59,188 nucleotides of DNA from Hydrogenophilales bacterium 16-64-46 (GTDB taxonomy: Bacteria > Pseudomonadota > Gammaproteobacteria > Burkholderiales > Thiobacillaceae): the NCBI GenBank assembly GCA_002281775.1, contig NCGY01000012.1, positions 1-59,188 of the forward strand, written 5' to 3'. The position numbers and the translations under genes are program-made. Positions 1-8,395 of the stretch are shown here, in pieces. The notes beneath the pieces are model-generated. The model searched no databases and had not been told where the DNA came from. It worked only from the letters and a program-made list of their open reading frames with translations. Each line of letters starts with the position of its first letter. Within the stretch, counting starts at the first letter, position 1.

Positions 1-2
1 CG

Positions 3-98
3 AGTTCGTATGTACGCGGAGATATTGACAAATTGAAAGAATTTAGGTTTGATGGAGGCCTAGTAGGGTCAGGGATGTGGCCAGACGAGTCTACTTGA
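3..98 (+). CDS. possible C-terminal tail of a gene cut by the window edge
   Basis: An open frame enters from the left edge and ends in TGA at 96-98, giving about 31 residues without a family signature. The stretch is more AT-rich than the rest of the window, which could mean acquired DNA. A short GC stem followed by T residues lies 12 bases past the stop and fits the end of a transcription unit. Beyond the open frame and that placement nothing supports coding. From 126 to 264 no gene is seen apart from the doubtful upstream extension of the next gene. Confidence 0.25.
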   Translation, partial: SSYVRGDIDKLKEFRFDGGLVGSGMWPDEST

Positions 99-109
99 GT
101 AGCGCGAAC

Positions 110-125
110 GCCCCTTTGGGGCTTT
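110..125 (+). terminator. short Rho-independent terminator-like hairpin
   Basis: GCCCC (110-114), loop TTT, GGGGC (118-122), then TTTAT. The five-pair GC stem with a short T run is a weak but recognisable intrinsic terminator, placed just after the partial frame that stops at 98. Confidence 0.45.
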
Positions 126-264
126 ATCAAGACCCGTTAATATGCACATAATGTATATTATGTTAAAAAGTAGTCCGGGAATGGCCATGCCGGTGCAGGC
201 GCTGGGACATCCCCCGCGTGCTGTTGCATACTGCGGACTGATCCCATCCCGTATGCCGCACGCA

Positions 265-2064
265 ATGAATGCCGTCAAAACGCTGTCACTGATACTGTTT
301 CTCGCGCAGGCAGGTTTGTATGCCTGGGCTGCGCACGCCGCGCAGGATGGCGTTGTGTCAACCTCGCACCCCGCTGCATCGGCTGCCGGTGCCCGGATCC
401 TGGCTCAGGGCGGCAATGCCGTGGACGCGGCGGCAGCCATCCAGTTTGCCCTGAATGTGGTGGAACCGCAGTCATCCGGCATGGGCGGCGGCGGGTTCAT
501 GATGGTGTATCTCGCCAAGACGCGCGAGATCGTGATCGTCGATTCCCGCGAACGCGCGCCGGGGCGTGCCAACGCAAGCCAGTTTGCCCCGGATGGCCAG
601 CCTCTGGCATTTGCTCTGGCCTCCACCAGCGGCCTGTCGGTCGGTGTGCCCGGCACGGTGCGCGGTGTTGATCTTGCGCTGCGACGTTGGGGCACGCTCA
701 GCCTGGCCGACGCCCTGGTACCCGCCATCGAACTGGCCGAATCGGGTTTTCGAGTGAATCGCTTTCTCGCCGACGACATTGCCCACGACGGCGGCCGCAC
801 CGCCCTGTACCCGGAAACCGCGGCGATTTTCCGGCCGGGCGGTCGCGCGCTGCTGGAGGGCGACTGGCTGGTGCAGCCCGACCTGGCAAAAACCCTGAAA
901 CTGCTGGCGCGAAACGGTGCCCGTGCCTTCTATGACGGCCCGCTTGCAGCGGCCATCGTCCGTGCCCAGTCGCGCGGCCGCAGCGAACTGGGCGACGCCG
1001 GTCACGGACGCATGACACGCGCGGACCTGACGGCTTACCAGCCCACCTTGCGCAAGCCGCTCATCGGCCACTATCGCGGCTGGACGCTCGCCACCATGCC
1101 GCCGCCCTCTTCCGGCGGCCTGACGATGCTGCAGATGTTGGGCATGATGGAGCGGTTCCCCCTGGGCGGTGTCGCGCAGGGCTACGGCCCCGGCAGCGCC
1201 AGAACCCTGCATGTGATGGTTGAAGCCATGCGTCTGGCGTTTGCCGACCGGGCAGTCTGGATAGGGGATGAGGACCGGCAGACCGGCATATCCGGGCAAG
1301 ACTTGCTGCATCCGGCCTACCTGGCGGCACGCAGCGCACTGATCGACCCTGAACGCCGCTTGGAGAACGTGACCGCAGGGCGTCCCCGTGGCCTCGATCC
1401 GGCGCGGGTATCGGCCCGCCGGGGCGGCGCGCGCGCGGAGAGTCCGCACACCACGCATTTTGCCGTGATGGACAAACACGGCAACGTGGTGACCTATACC
1501 AGCACCATCGAACACACCTGGGGGTCGGGCATCACCGTGCCGGGGTATGGCTTTCTGCTCAACAACGAACTGACCGATTTCAATTTCCTGCCGGCGGCAG
1601 ACACCGTCAGCGGCAACCCGGGGGCCAACGACGTCGCGCCAGGCAAACGGCCGCGCTCGAGCATGGCCCCCACCCTGCTCCTGAAGGACGGGCAGGTGGT
1701 GGCGGCGTATGGCTCACCCGGCGGGGCCACCATCATCAATACCGTTCTGAATGTCACCGTCAACCTCATCGATCACGGCATGAACATGCAGCAGGCCATT
1801 GATGCACCGAGGATTTCTGTTACCCACCCGGCGGGGACGCTCAGTTGCGAAGGGTCAGGGTCCGGCCTGCCTGCGGGCATCAGCCCGGCGAGCCAGCTCG
1901 CGCTGCGCACCCTGGGGCACGGCGGCCTGGACTCAGCACGGGAAGACGCCTGTCAGGCGACGATAGGATCGGTGCAGGCGGTCACGGTCGACACGTCCAA
2001 CGGCCGGCACGACGGTGCGGCCGACCCGCGCCGCGAAGGCACGGTCATCCGCGTCGTTCGATGA
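265..2064 (+). CDS. ggt: gamma-glutamyltransferase (glutathione hydrolase)
   Basis: Periplasmic N-terminal-nucleophile hydrolase that removes or transfers the gamma-glutamyl group of glutathione and related peptides. The frame is open from 142, but the ATG at 265 begins a credible signal peptide (MNAVKTLSLILF..., cleavage near AAHAAQ), so it is preferred; no clear ribosome site decides. Family features are GGNAVDAAAA near the mature N-terminus, the GMGGGGF loop, and the autocleavage site PHTTHFAV, where the first Thr of TTHFAV becomes the small-subunit nucleophile. SPGGATI follows in the small subunit. At about 599 residues it is normal in length. It stands alone, convergent with the ferritin-like gene 14 bases downstream. 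Confidence 0.93.
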   Translation: MNAVKTLSLILFLAQAGLYAWAAHAAQDGVVSTSHPAASAAGARILAQGGNAVDAAAAIQFALNVVEPQSSGMGGGGFMMVYLAKTREIVIVDSRERAPGRANASQFAPDGQPLAFALASTSGLSVGVPGTVRGVDLALRRWGTLSLADALVPAIELAESGFRVNRFLADDIAHDGGRTALYPETAAIFRPGGRALLEGDWLVQPDLAKTLKLLARNGARAFYDGPLAAAIVRAQSRGRSELGDAGHGRMTRADLTAYQPTLRKPLIGHYRGWTLATMPPPSSGGLTMLQMLGMMERFPLGGVAQGYGPGSARTLHVMVEAMRLAFADRAVWIGDEDRQTGISGQDLLHPAYLAARSALIDPERRLENVTAGRPRGLDPARVSARRGGARAESPHTTHFAVMDKHGNVVTYTSTIEHTWGSGITVPGYGFLLNNELTDFNFLPAADTVSGNPGANDVAPGKRPRSSMAPTLLLKDGQVVAAYGSPGGATIINTVLNVTVNLIDHGMNMQQAIDAPRISVTHPAGTLSCEGSGSGLPAGISPASQLALRTLGHGGLDSAREDACQATIGSVQAVTVDTSNGRHDGAADPRREGTVIRVVR

Positions 2065-2078
2065 CAATCTGACGCTGC

Positions 2079-2909
2079 TCAGGTGGCCGCAAGCATCTGC
2101 TTGCGGTATTTGTTGAGGTCGCGGGTGGATTCGAAAGTCTGGCCAAGCAGGTTGGAAAGATTGCGAAGAATCCCGCCTACCACCTTGTTTTCCCAGGTTT
2201 CATCAAAGCGAATCTGCTCGTCCAGCCAGTGCTCAAGCCACTCCGGGTCTGGCAGGCGCGACTGGATCGTGTCCTGCGGATACAGCGCCTCGTTGACATG
2301 CAGGTTAGTGGGATGCAACGCCTTGTCCGAGCGCTTGCTGGACGCCATGAGGAACCCGATCTTGGCGAACGCCGCCGCGACGCCGGACCCGCCCTCTTTC
2401 AGCGCACGTTTCATGTATTGCAGGTAGGCCCCGCCATGGCGGCCCTCGTCGCGCGAGATGGTTTCGTAGATATGTTTGATGACGGGCTCGACGTGCCATT
2501 CGGACGCGCACTTGTACCACTGCGTCAGGCGCACTTCGCCGCAGAAGTGCAGCATCAGTGTTTCCATGGGCGGCGCCGGGTCGAACGGGAAACGGATGGC
2601 GTGCAGTTCGTCTTCCGTCGGCATGAATTCCGGCTTGAAGCGGCGCAGGTATTCCATCAGCACCAGGGCGTGCTTCTGCTCTTCGTAGAACCAGATCGAC
2701 ATGAAGGCGGAAAAGTCGCTGTCGTGCACGAAATCCCGCAGGAACATCTCCGTGGCTGGCAGGGCCGCCCACTCGGTAATAGCGTTCATCTTGATGGTCA
2801 GCGCCGCCTCGTCAGTGAGCAGCGAGCCGTCGAAGCGGTCCCATGGAATATCCGTCTCCATGTTCCAGCGGGCGCGTTCCAGCGATTTGAATAGGTCGAT
2901 ATAGAGCAT
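2079..2909 (-). CDS. ferritin-like diiron protein (acyl-ACP desaturase-like)
   Basis: Four-helix-bundle diiron protein. From the preferred start MLYIDLFKSL, candidate iron ligands are Glu46, Glu77 and His80 (EEQKH), Glu125, and Glu155 with His158 (DEGRH), the spacing of the ferritin-like and acyl-ACP desaturase group. About 276 residues, with no signal peptide. A GTG at 2945 would add 12 residues; there is no strong ribosome site for either start. The gene lies directly behind the B12-dependent regulator on the same strand, so it may belong to its regulon. An oxygen-dependent lipid modification would suit the neighbouring lipid genes, but the substrate is unknown and that link is inference. 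Confidence 0.7.
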   Translation of the reverse strand: MLYIDLFKSLERARWNMETDIPWDRFDGSLLTDEAALTIKMNAITEWAALPATEMFLRDFVHDSDFSAFMSIWFYEEQKHALVLMEYLRRFKPEFMPTEDELHAIRFPFDPAPPMETLMLHFCGEVRLTQWYKCASEWHVEPVIKHIYETISRDEGRHGGAYLQYMKRALKEGGSGVAAAFAKIGFLMASSKRSDKALHPTNLHVNEALYPQDTIQSRLPDPEWLEHWLDEQIRFDETWENKVVGGILRNLSNLLGQTFESTRDLNKYRKQMLAAT

Positions 2910-2975
2910 GGTTGTGTGGGCTCGGTACATCAGGATACCGGTCACCCGATTGTGTAGGCAGTTCGTGACATTCTA

Positions 2976-2998
2976 GTGTCATTCGACACCAAGGTGTC
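2976..2998. promoter_or_regulatory. overlapping inverted repeats upstream of the diiron gene
   Basis: Two dyads share one arm: GTGTC-ATTC-GACAC (2976-2989) and GACACC-AA-GGTGTC (2985-2998). They sit between the stop of the carH-like gene and the start of the diiron gene. A two-base loop makes the second a poor RNA hairpin and there is no T run, so a protein-binding site is more likely than a terminator. The motif differs from the paired palindrome upstream of the regulator. Confidence 0.35.
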
Positions 2999-3003
2999 CA
3001 TCC

Positions 3004-3921
3004 CTATTTTTCCTCTGCCGGATGCGCCTGTCGCCAGTGCGCCAGGCGCTCGAACAAATCGGCCATTTCCGGGATCATGTCCACCCCCTCGACGGGTTTG
3101 CGGATGCCCTTGACGCCATACCCCCCTGCCCAGATCGCAGTTGATGCCGGCAGGGCCTGCCGCAGATCGGCCAGCCCCTGCACCGCGAGGCTCGTGGAAT
3201 AGACCGAGCTGAAGGACAGGCAGACGACGTCAACCTGCTTGGCGATGGCCGCGCGGACTATTTCACTGACCGGCGTCTGCGGCCCGAGCAGCACGGGATA
3301 GACATCCTCCACGGTCAGCAGCGCTTCAACCATCAGCAATCCCAAGGTGTGCTCCTCACCCGACAGGGTGGTGAGCAAGACCCGGGGCCGACCTTCGGCA
3401 AGCGCAATGCCTGCCAGCGCCTCGCGGAACAATTTTTCCATGTGCTGGGAAAACAGGTGTTCCTCGAACACGCCGATCTGGTTGCGTGCCCAGGCCTCAC
3501 CCACGCGGGCAATCAGCGGCCCCACGATGTCCTGGACAAAGCGGCGCATGCCGCGTCGGATCAACTCGCGCCGGAACAGGGCCTGCATGGCCTCGTGGTC
3601 ATGCGATTCGACGAGATGCATCCAGGCGTCGAGCTGCTGCGTACTGGTTTCAGGATGCTCGGACGCAAGCGGTGCATCCAGGGCGTCGAGCGCGGCTTCG
3701 TCCAGCAACAGGAGCTTGCCGGGACGATGCCCCCTGTCCATCAGGCGCTTGATCTGGACCAGCCGCTGAACCTGGGCAAGCGGATAGAGCCGCTCACCCT
3801 TGGGGTCTCGCGCAGGCATGGGGAAGCCGTAGCGGCGCTCCCAGACGCGCAGGGTGTCTTTCGACAGGCCGGTTTCGCGTTCAACCGACGCGATCGGTAA
3901 AGCCAGGGCGGGGGAACTCAT
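3004..3921 (-). CDS. CarH/LitR-type MerR regulator with cobalamin-binding photosensory domain
   Basis: Predicted light-sensing repressor. Residues 10-70 are a MerR winged helix (ERETGLSKDTLRVWERRYG). Residues about 95-175 form the four-helix bundle and contain W144, E154 and H155, an exact Wx9EH motif that caps adenosylcobalamin in CarH. Residues 178-300 are a B12-binding Rossmann domain with E189-x-H191-x-x-G194; His191 is the expected lower cobalt ligand. In studied CarH proteins the adenosylcobalamin tetramer represses in the dark and light breaks it apart. Here the regulator is divergent from a lipid and oxidative-stress operon, and two palindromes flank the promoter. At 305 residues it is full length. 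Light response is inferred from the motifs. Confidence 0.85.
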   Translation of the reverse strand: MSSPALALPIASVERETGLSKDTLRVWERRYGFPMPARDPKGERLYPLAQVQRLVQIKRLMDRGHRPGKLLLLDEAALDALDAPLASEHPETSTQQLDAWMHLVESHDHEAMQALFRRELIRRGMRRFVQDIVGPLIARVGEAWARNQIGVFEEHLFSQHMEKLFREALAGIALAEGRPRVLLTTLSGEEHTLGLLMVEALLTVEDVYPVLLGPQTPVSEIVRAAIAKQVDVVCLSFSSVYSTSLAVQGLADLRQALPASTAIWAGGYGVKGIRKPVEGVDMIPEMADLFERLAHWRQAHPAEEK

Positions 3922-3932
3922 CTTGGTGTATT

Positions 3933-3947
3933 TTTGTCTTGGACAAA
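3933..3947. promoter_or_regulatory. operator palindrome, copy 1
   Basis: Perfect inverted repeat TTTGTC-TTG-GACAAA. It lies 11 bases upstream of the regulator ATG and just left of the rightward -35 box. A second copy is centred 63 bp away, so binding of the divergent MerR/CarH-type protein is the simplest reading. Confidence 0.6.
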
Positions 3948-3950
3948 GTA

Positions 3951-3979
3951 TTGACTTAAAACGAGCAGTCGCCTAATTT
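3951..3979 (+). promoter_or_regulatory. sigma70-like promoter of the glutathione peroxidase-lipid operon
   Basis: TTGACT (3951-3956), a 17-bp spacer, then TAATTT (3974-3979). It points at the gene starting at 4080 and lies between the two palindromes, a layout suited to repression by looping or by cooperative binding. Confidence 0.6.
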
Positions 3980-3995
3980 AAGCATATATGCCTAT

Positions 3996-4010
3996 TTTGC
4001 CCAAGACAAA
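3996..4010. promoter_or_regulatory. operator palindrome, copy 2
   Basis: TTTGCC-CAA-GACAAA, one mismatch from a perfect dyad and matching copy 1; the 11-base block CCAAGACAAAA (4001-4011) is the exact reverse complement of 3932-3942. It falls downstream of the predicted -10 box, where a bound protein could block initiation. Confidence 0.58.
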
Positions 4011-4079
4011 ACATAGACGTGTCGAGGGCTGTTCGCACCCTGGTTCTTTCCACCCTGCCCACTTCATTGCTACTTATCC

Positions 4080-4658
4080 ATGAAAACCTTGATCACCTTG
4101 CTGGGATTCCTGATGAGCACCCTCGCCAGTGCCGGCCCCACCGCCTGCCCGCCCTTGCTGAACCACATGCTGAAAGACATCGACGGCCAGGCGCATAGCC
4201 TGTGCGCCTACCACGGCAAGGTCGTGCTGGTGGTGAACACGGCCAGCAACTGCGGCTACACCAACCAGTACAAGGGCCTGGAGGCGCTCTACGACAAATA
4301 CGGCAAGCAGGGTTTCGTGGTCCTGGGCTTTCCTGCCAACGATTTCGGCGGGCAGGAGCCGGGCAGCAATGCAGTCATCAAGGATTTCTGCGAAACCAAC
4401 TACGAAGTCAGCTTCCCCATGTTTGCCAAGGTGGGCGTCAGCGCGACCAACGCCAACCCCCTGCACGAGGGGCTGGCTCGCGCCACGGGCGTGCGTCCGG
4501 CCTGGAATTTCCACAAATACCTGATCGATCGCAACGGCATGCGCGTGCAGTCCTTCCCCAGCCAGACCGACCCGGAATCGCCTGAAATGGTGCAGGCCAT
4601 CGAAAACCTGCTGAAGGCCAGGTCGGGCAACCACAAACTGACCCGGGCAGACTACTGA
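4080..4658 (+). CDS. periplasmic glutathione peroxidase (Cys type)
   Basis: Thiol peroxidase that reduces hydrogen peroxide or lipid hydroperoxides. A signal peptide spans residues 1-18 (MKTLITLLGFLMSTLASA). The active-site block NTASNCGYT carries the peroxidatic Cys58 in place of selenocysteine; Gln92 (FGGQEPG) and Trp142-Asn143 (AWNF) complete the usual tetrad. 192 residues, typical for the family plus a signal. It is the first gene after the CarH-flanked promoter and ends one base before the next gene, so it leads the operon. Export plus lipid-modifying neighbours suggests protection of envelope lipids, which is inferred. Confidence 0.85.
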   Translation: MKTLITLLGFLMSTLASAGPTACPPLLNHMLKDIDGQAHSLCAYHGKVVLVVNTASNCGYTNQYKGLEALYDKYGKQGFVVLGFPANDFGGQEPGSNAVIKDFCETNYEVSFPMFAKVGVSATNANPLHEGLARATGVRPAWNFHKYLIDRNGMRVQSFPSQTDPESPEMVQAIENLLKARSGNHKLTRADY

Positions 4659-4659
4659 C

Positions 4660-5928
4660 ATGCGGATCGCCGTCGTCGGATCGGGCATCGCGGGCCTGTC
4701 GGCCGCCTGGCTCCTGAATCACCAGCACCAGGTCACGCTGTACGAATCCGACAGCCGCCTGGGCGGACACACGCACACGGTCGATGTGACGCTTGACGGC
4801 CAGACCTTCCCGGTCGATACCGGCTTCCTGGTGTTCAACCACCGCACCTACCCCGAACTGACTCGCCTGTTCCGGCAACTGGGCGTGGAGACGGTGGCCA
4901 GCGACATGTCGTTCAGCGTGCGGCTCGACGAGCCAAGCCTGGAATGGGCGGGCAGCTCGCTCGCGACGGTATTCGGGCAGCGAGCGAACCTGACCCGTCC
5001 GGCCTTCTGGGCCATGCTGGCCGACATCCTGCGTTTCAACCGGGAATCGATACACGACGCCGAAGTGGGCGGCGGGCTTGCGCTCGGCGACTACCTGCGC
5101 GCGCGCAACTATGGCACGCCCTTCATTGAATGGTATCTGCTGCCGATGGCAGCGGCGATCTGGTCCTGCCCAGCCTCGAAAATGCTCGAATTCCCGCTGC
5201 GCGCCTTCGTCACCTTCTGCCGCAATCACGGGCTGTTGCAGATTTTCAACCGCCCGCAGTGGCGCACGGTCAAGGGCGGAGCCCGCGAATACGTCAAGCG
5301 CCTGGCGGCAGACTTGCCGGAAATCCACCTGTCGAGCCCAGTCGAATCCCTGCGCCGGCGGGGTCACGCGCTGGAAATCGTCAGCGGCAGCCTGTCCGGG
5401 GTCTACGACCAGGTGGTGCTGGCCTGCCACAGCGACCAGTCGCGTGCGCTGCTCGAACGCTTCGATCTGCAACGGGCACGCCTGCTCGGGCAAATTCCCT
5501 ACCAAACCAACCGCGCCGTGCTGCACACCGACGCCAGCGTGCTGCCGCAACGGCAAAAGTTGTGGTCGGCCTGGAACTACCAGTCTGGCGATGGCGCACT
5601 GGACGACCGGCCAGTGGCCGTGCATTACCTGATCAACCGGCTGCAACCCCTGCCTAGCCGCACGCCGGTGATCGTGTCGCTCAACCCGGTCGGCACCATC
5701 GACCCCGCGGCCATCCATCGCGAATTCACCTACAGCCATCCGGTGTTCGAGCGCGATGCTCCGCTCATCCAGAGCCAGCTTGCTGCCAGCAATGGCCGCG
5801 ACGGTGTCTGGCTCGCGGGTGCCTGGATGGGCTACGGCTTCCACGAAGACGGACTCGCCTCGGCGCTGCGCGTCGCCCGCAGACTGAACGTATCCGCCCC
5901 CTGGGAGGCGCTCGCCGATGCTGCCTGA
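4660..5928 (+). CDS. FAD-dependent oxidoreductase (amine-oxidase fold, COG2907 type)
   Basis: Flavoprotein with the N-terminal dinucleotide motif GSGIAGLSAAW (residues 7-17), the following acidic YESD, and the RLGGHTHT segment of the amine-oxidase/phytoene-desaturase fold. The C-terminal AGAWMGYGFHEDGLASA closes the FAD site. 422 residues, cytoplasmic. Proteins of this group are habitually encoded beside DUF1365 and a cyclopropane-synthase-like methyltransferase, as here; that pairing suggests a redox step on a fatty acyl chain, but the exact reaction is not known from sequence. It overlaps the next gene by 11 bases, implying translational coupling. Confidence 0.78.
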   Translation: MRIAVVGSGIAGLSAAWLLNHQHQVTLYESDSRLGGHTHTVDVTLDGQTFPVDTGFLVFNHRTYPELTRLFRQLGVETVASDMSFSVRLDEPSLEWAGSSLATVFGQRANLTRPAFWAMLADILRFNRESIHDAEVGGGLALGDYLRARNYGTPFIEWYLLPMAAAIWSCPASKMLEFPLRAFVTFCRNHGLLQIFNRPQWRTVKGGAREYVKRLAADLPEIHLSSPVESLRRRGHALEIVSGSLSGVYDQVVLACHSDQSRALLERFDLQRARLLGQIPYQTNRAVLHTDASVLPQRQKLWSAWNYQSGDGALDDRPVAVHYLINRLQPLPSRTPVIVSLNPVGTIDPAAIHREFTYSHPVFERDAPLIQSQLAASNGRDGVWLAGAWMGYGFHEDGLASALRVARRLNVSAPWEALADAA

Positions 5929-6685
5929 TCGCGATGCCGCGCCCACGCCGGACCGCATCCAGATCGGCTTCGGCCGGTTGATGCACGTGCGCCGGCAGCC
6001 GGTGTGGCATCGCTTTGACTATGCGACCTATTTTCTGCGCCTACCCCTCCACGAACCGAATTCAGGCAAGGCTTTCGGGTTTTCCTGGAACCGGTTCAAT
6101 TGGTTGAGCTTTCACGAACGGGATCATGGCGACGGCGGTGATGCGCTCACCTGGTCGCGCACGCTGCTGGCGCGCCACGGCATCGTCGCCGACGGCGCGA
6201 TCTGGCTGACCACATATCCTCGTGTGCTCGGCTACGCCTTCAAGCCGGTGAGCTTCTGGCATTGCCACGCGGCGGACGGGGCGCTGGTCGCGATTCTCGC
6301 CGAGGTGAATAACACCTTCGGCGAACGCCACGTCTACCTCCTGCGGGCGCCCGACACTGGCGCGCCGTTGTCCGCCGAAAAGGTCTTCCACGTCTCGCCT
6401 TTTTTCCCGGTGCGGGGCCGCTACGACTTCCGTTTTGAAACCAGCGCGCGCCGCTTCCGGGCCTGTGTCGACTACGACGACGGCAGCGGAGCCATGCTCG
6501 CCACCGTCTGGTGGGGGCAACTCCATACGCTGACGGCCCGTACCTGCCTGCGCGCCTTTTTTGCCTATCCGCTCATGACCTGGGGGGTCATCGCCCGCAT
6601 CCACTGGCAGGCGGTGCAACTCTGGCTCAAGCGCGTGCCTTTCTTCCGCAAACCCGCTCCCCCGCTCAACGAGGTAACTGAATGA
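5918..6685 (+). CDS. DUF1365 family protein
   Basis: 255 residues of the DUF1365 (COG3496) family. Conserved-looking stretches include GRLMHVRRQPVWHRFDY near the N-terminus, RVLGYAFKPVSFWHCH and AEVNNTFGERHVY in the middle, and HVSPFFPVRGRYDF. No signal peptide or catalytic motif of known meaning is evident. It overlaps the flavoprotein upstream by 11 bases and the methyltransferase downstream by four (ATGA). The constant association with those two genes implies one lipid-modification pathway; the molecular function is unknown. Confidence 0.8.
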   Translation: MLPDRDAAPTPDRIQIGFGRLMHVRRQPVWHRFDYATYFLRLPLHEPNSGKAFGFSWNRFNWLSFHERDHGDGGDALTWSRTLLARHGIVADGAIWLTTYPRVLGYAFKPVSFWHCHAADGALVAILAEVNNTFGERHVYLLRAPDTGAPLSAEKVFHVSPFFPVRGRYDFRFETSARRFRACVDYDDGSGAMLATVWWGQLHTLTARTCLRAFFAYPLMTWGVIARIHWQAVQLWLKRVPFFRKPAPPLNEVTE

Positions 6686-7896
6686 ACACCGCGAGTCTCA
6701 GTCTGGCCCTGCAACGCAGCAAGACCCCCTGGTATGCCCGCCGTATCCTCACCCTGCTGCAGGAGATCGAGCACGGTAGCCTGGAAGTGCAGTTGCCCGA
6801 TGGCCTGCGGGTACAGGTGGGGCACGGGGTTCCGCTAGGACATCTGCGCTTCGCACGCTGGAGCGCTTTCCACGACATCCTTTCCAGGGGCGACATCGGT
6901 TTCGCCGAAGGTTACATCGAGGGTGCCTGGGACACGCCCGACCTCACCGGCCTGCTCACCCTGCTGGCCAGCAACCGCAGCGCCATCGACCAGGCCATCT
7001 ACGGGCGCTGGTGGGGCCGGCTCTACAGCCGCCTGCGGCATCTGCTCAACGCCAACACCTTGTCCGGGGCGAAGCGCAACATCGCCACCCACTACGATCT
7101 GGGCAATGATTTCTATTCCCGCTGGCTCGACCCCTCGATGACCTATTCCAGCGCACGCTTCGACGGCGATTTCTCGCAGTCGCTGGAAGCCGCCCAGGTC
7201 AGCAAATACCAGCACATTCTCGACCTGCTCGACCTGCCCGCCGCGCAATCCCTGCTGGAAATCGGCTGCGGCTGGGGCGGCTTTGCCGAACATGCCGCCA
7301 AAACCTGTTCGCACACGGTGCGCGGCATCACCCTGTCGCGCGAGCAGTTGGATTACGCGCGTGCCCGCATCCGTCAGGCCGGACTGGCCGAACAATGCCA
7401 TTTTGCCTACCAGGACTATCGTGAAGAGGAACGCCAGTACGATGGCATCGTCTCGATCGAGATGTTCGAGGCCGTCGGCGAAGCCTACTGGCCGGTGTAT
7501 TTCGCCACGCTGAAGAAAACCCTCAAACCCGGCGGGCGCGCCGTGGTGCAGACCATACTCATCGACGACGCCCTGTTCGAGCGCTACCGTAATGGCAGCG
7601 ACTTCATCCAGCAGTACATTTTCCCGGGCGGCATGTTGCCCTCGTCGCGTCGGTTCATCGAAGCGGCCGCCGCCGCAGGCCTGACCGTCACGGCGCAGGA
7701 AAACTTCGGCCCGGACTACGCCGAAACCCTGCGCCGCTGGCATCAGGCCTTCATCGCACAGATCGAGGCGGTGCGCCATCTCGGCTTTGACGAGCGCTTC
7801 ATCCGCATCTGGCGTTTCTATCTGGCTTACTGCGAGGCCGGCTTTACCGCCGGGTCCATCGATGTCGCGCAATTCCGGCTGGAACACACCGTTTAG
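6682..7896 (+). CDS. cyclopropane-fatty-acyl-phospholipid synthase-like methyltransferase
   Basis: S-adenosylmethionine-dependent enzyme of the Cfa family that acts on unsaturated acyl chains of phospholipids. It shows the bicarbonate-site region HYDLGNDFY (137-145), the SAM motif LEIGCGWGG (192-200), and the C-terminal NFGPDYAETLRRW block. 404 residues, standard length. In related clusters such enzymes may methylate rather than cyclopropanate, and furan fatty acid synthesis in Rhodobacter uses a Cfa homologue, so the product here is open. Its start overlaps DUF1365 (ATGA) and its end overlaps the next gene by 35 bases. Confidence 0.85.
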   Translation: MNTASLSLALQRSKTPWYARRILTLLQEIEHGSLEVQLPDGLRVQVGHGVPLGHLRFARWSAFHDILSRGDIGFAEGYIEGAWDTPDLTGLLTLLASNRSAIDQAIYGRWWGRLYSRLRHLLNANTLSGAKRNIATHYDLGNDFYSRWLDPSMTYSSARFDGDFSQSLEAAQVSKYQHILDLLDLPAAQSLLEIGCGWGGFAEHAAKTCSHTVRGITLSREQLDYARARIRQAGLAEQCHFAYQDYREEERQYDGIVSIEMFEAVGEAYWPVYFATLKKTLKPGGRAVVQTILIDDALFERYRNGSDFIQQYIFPGGMLPSSRRFIEAAAAAGLTVTAQENFGPDYAETLRRWHQAFIAQIEAVRHLGFDERFIRIWRFYLAYCEAGFTAGSIDVAQFRLEHTV

Positions 7897-8395
7897 ACTG
7901 GCGCTTGCGCTGCTGCTCCTCGCAGCAGGCGCGGCCTTCGCACGCCCGCAGGCCCCCCTGCCGTTCGAGCCGAACGTCGTCGGCGCGGGTACGCTGCGCT
8001 TCATGGGATTCGCGCTTTACGACGGCAGGCTGTGGAGTCCCAGCGGCCGCTGGGACGCCGAGGCACCCTACGCCCTGGAGCTGACCTATGCCCGCGCTTT
8101 CGACGGCGAGGACATCGTGGGCCGCAGCATCGATGAAATCCGTCGCCTGCGCGCGCCGGACGAGGCCACACTGGCGCGCTGGGAAGCCCGCCTGAAGGCG
8201 ATTTTCCCGGACGTGAAAGCCGGCGACCGCCTGACCGGCGTGCGGCTGCCCGGACAGGGCGCGCGCTTCTATGTGGGCGAACGTCTGCTCGGCCGCCTCG
8301 AAGACGAGGCCCTGGCCGACGCCTTTTTCGCCATCTGGTTCGACCCGCGCACGCGTGCGCCCGACCTGCGGCGCAAGCTGCTCGGCAGGCAATGA
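7862..8395 (+). CDS. chalcone isomerase-like periplasmic protein
   Basis: The ATG at 7862 is chosen because it opens a signal peptide (MSRNSGWNTPFRLALALLLL, cleavage near AAFA); it lies inside the end of the methyltransferase gene. The mature domain resembles the chalcone-isomerase-like family: GTLRFMGFALYDGRLW, then ALELTYARAFDGEDIVGRS, then AIWFDPRT. About 177 residues. Bacterial members are usually non-catalytic or bind fatty acids; a role in handling modified acyl chains would suit the operon but is inferred. Four-base overlap with the transporter gene downstream. Confidence 0.72.
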   Translation: MSRNSGWNTPFRLALALLLLAAGAAFARPQAPLPFEPNVVGAGTLRFMGFALYDGRLWSPSGRWDAEAPYALELTYARAFDGEDIVGRSIDEIRRLRAPDEATLARWEARLKAIFPDVKAGDRLTGVRLPGQGARFYVGERLLGRLEDEALADAFFAIWFDPRTRAPDLRRKLLGRQ

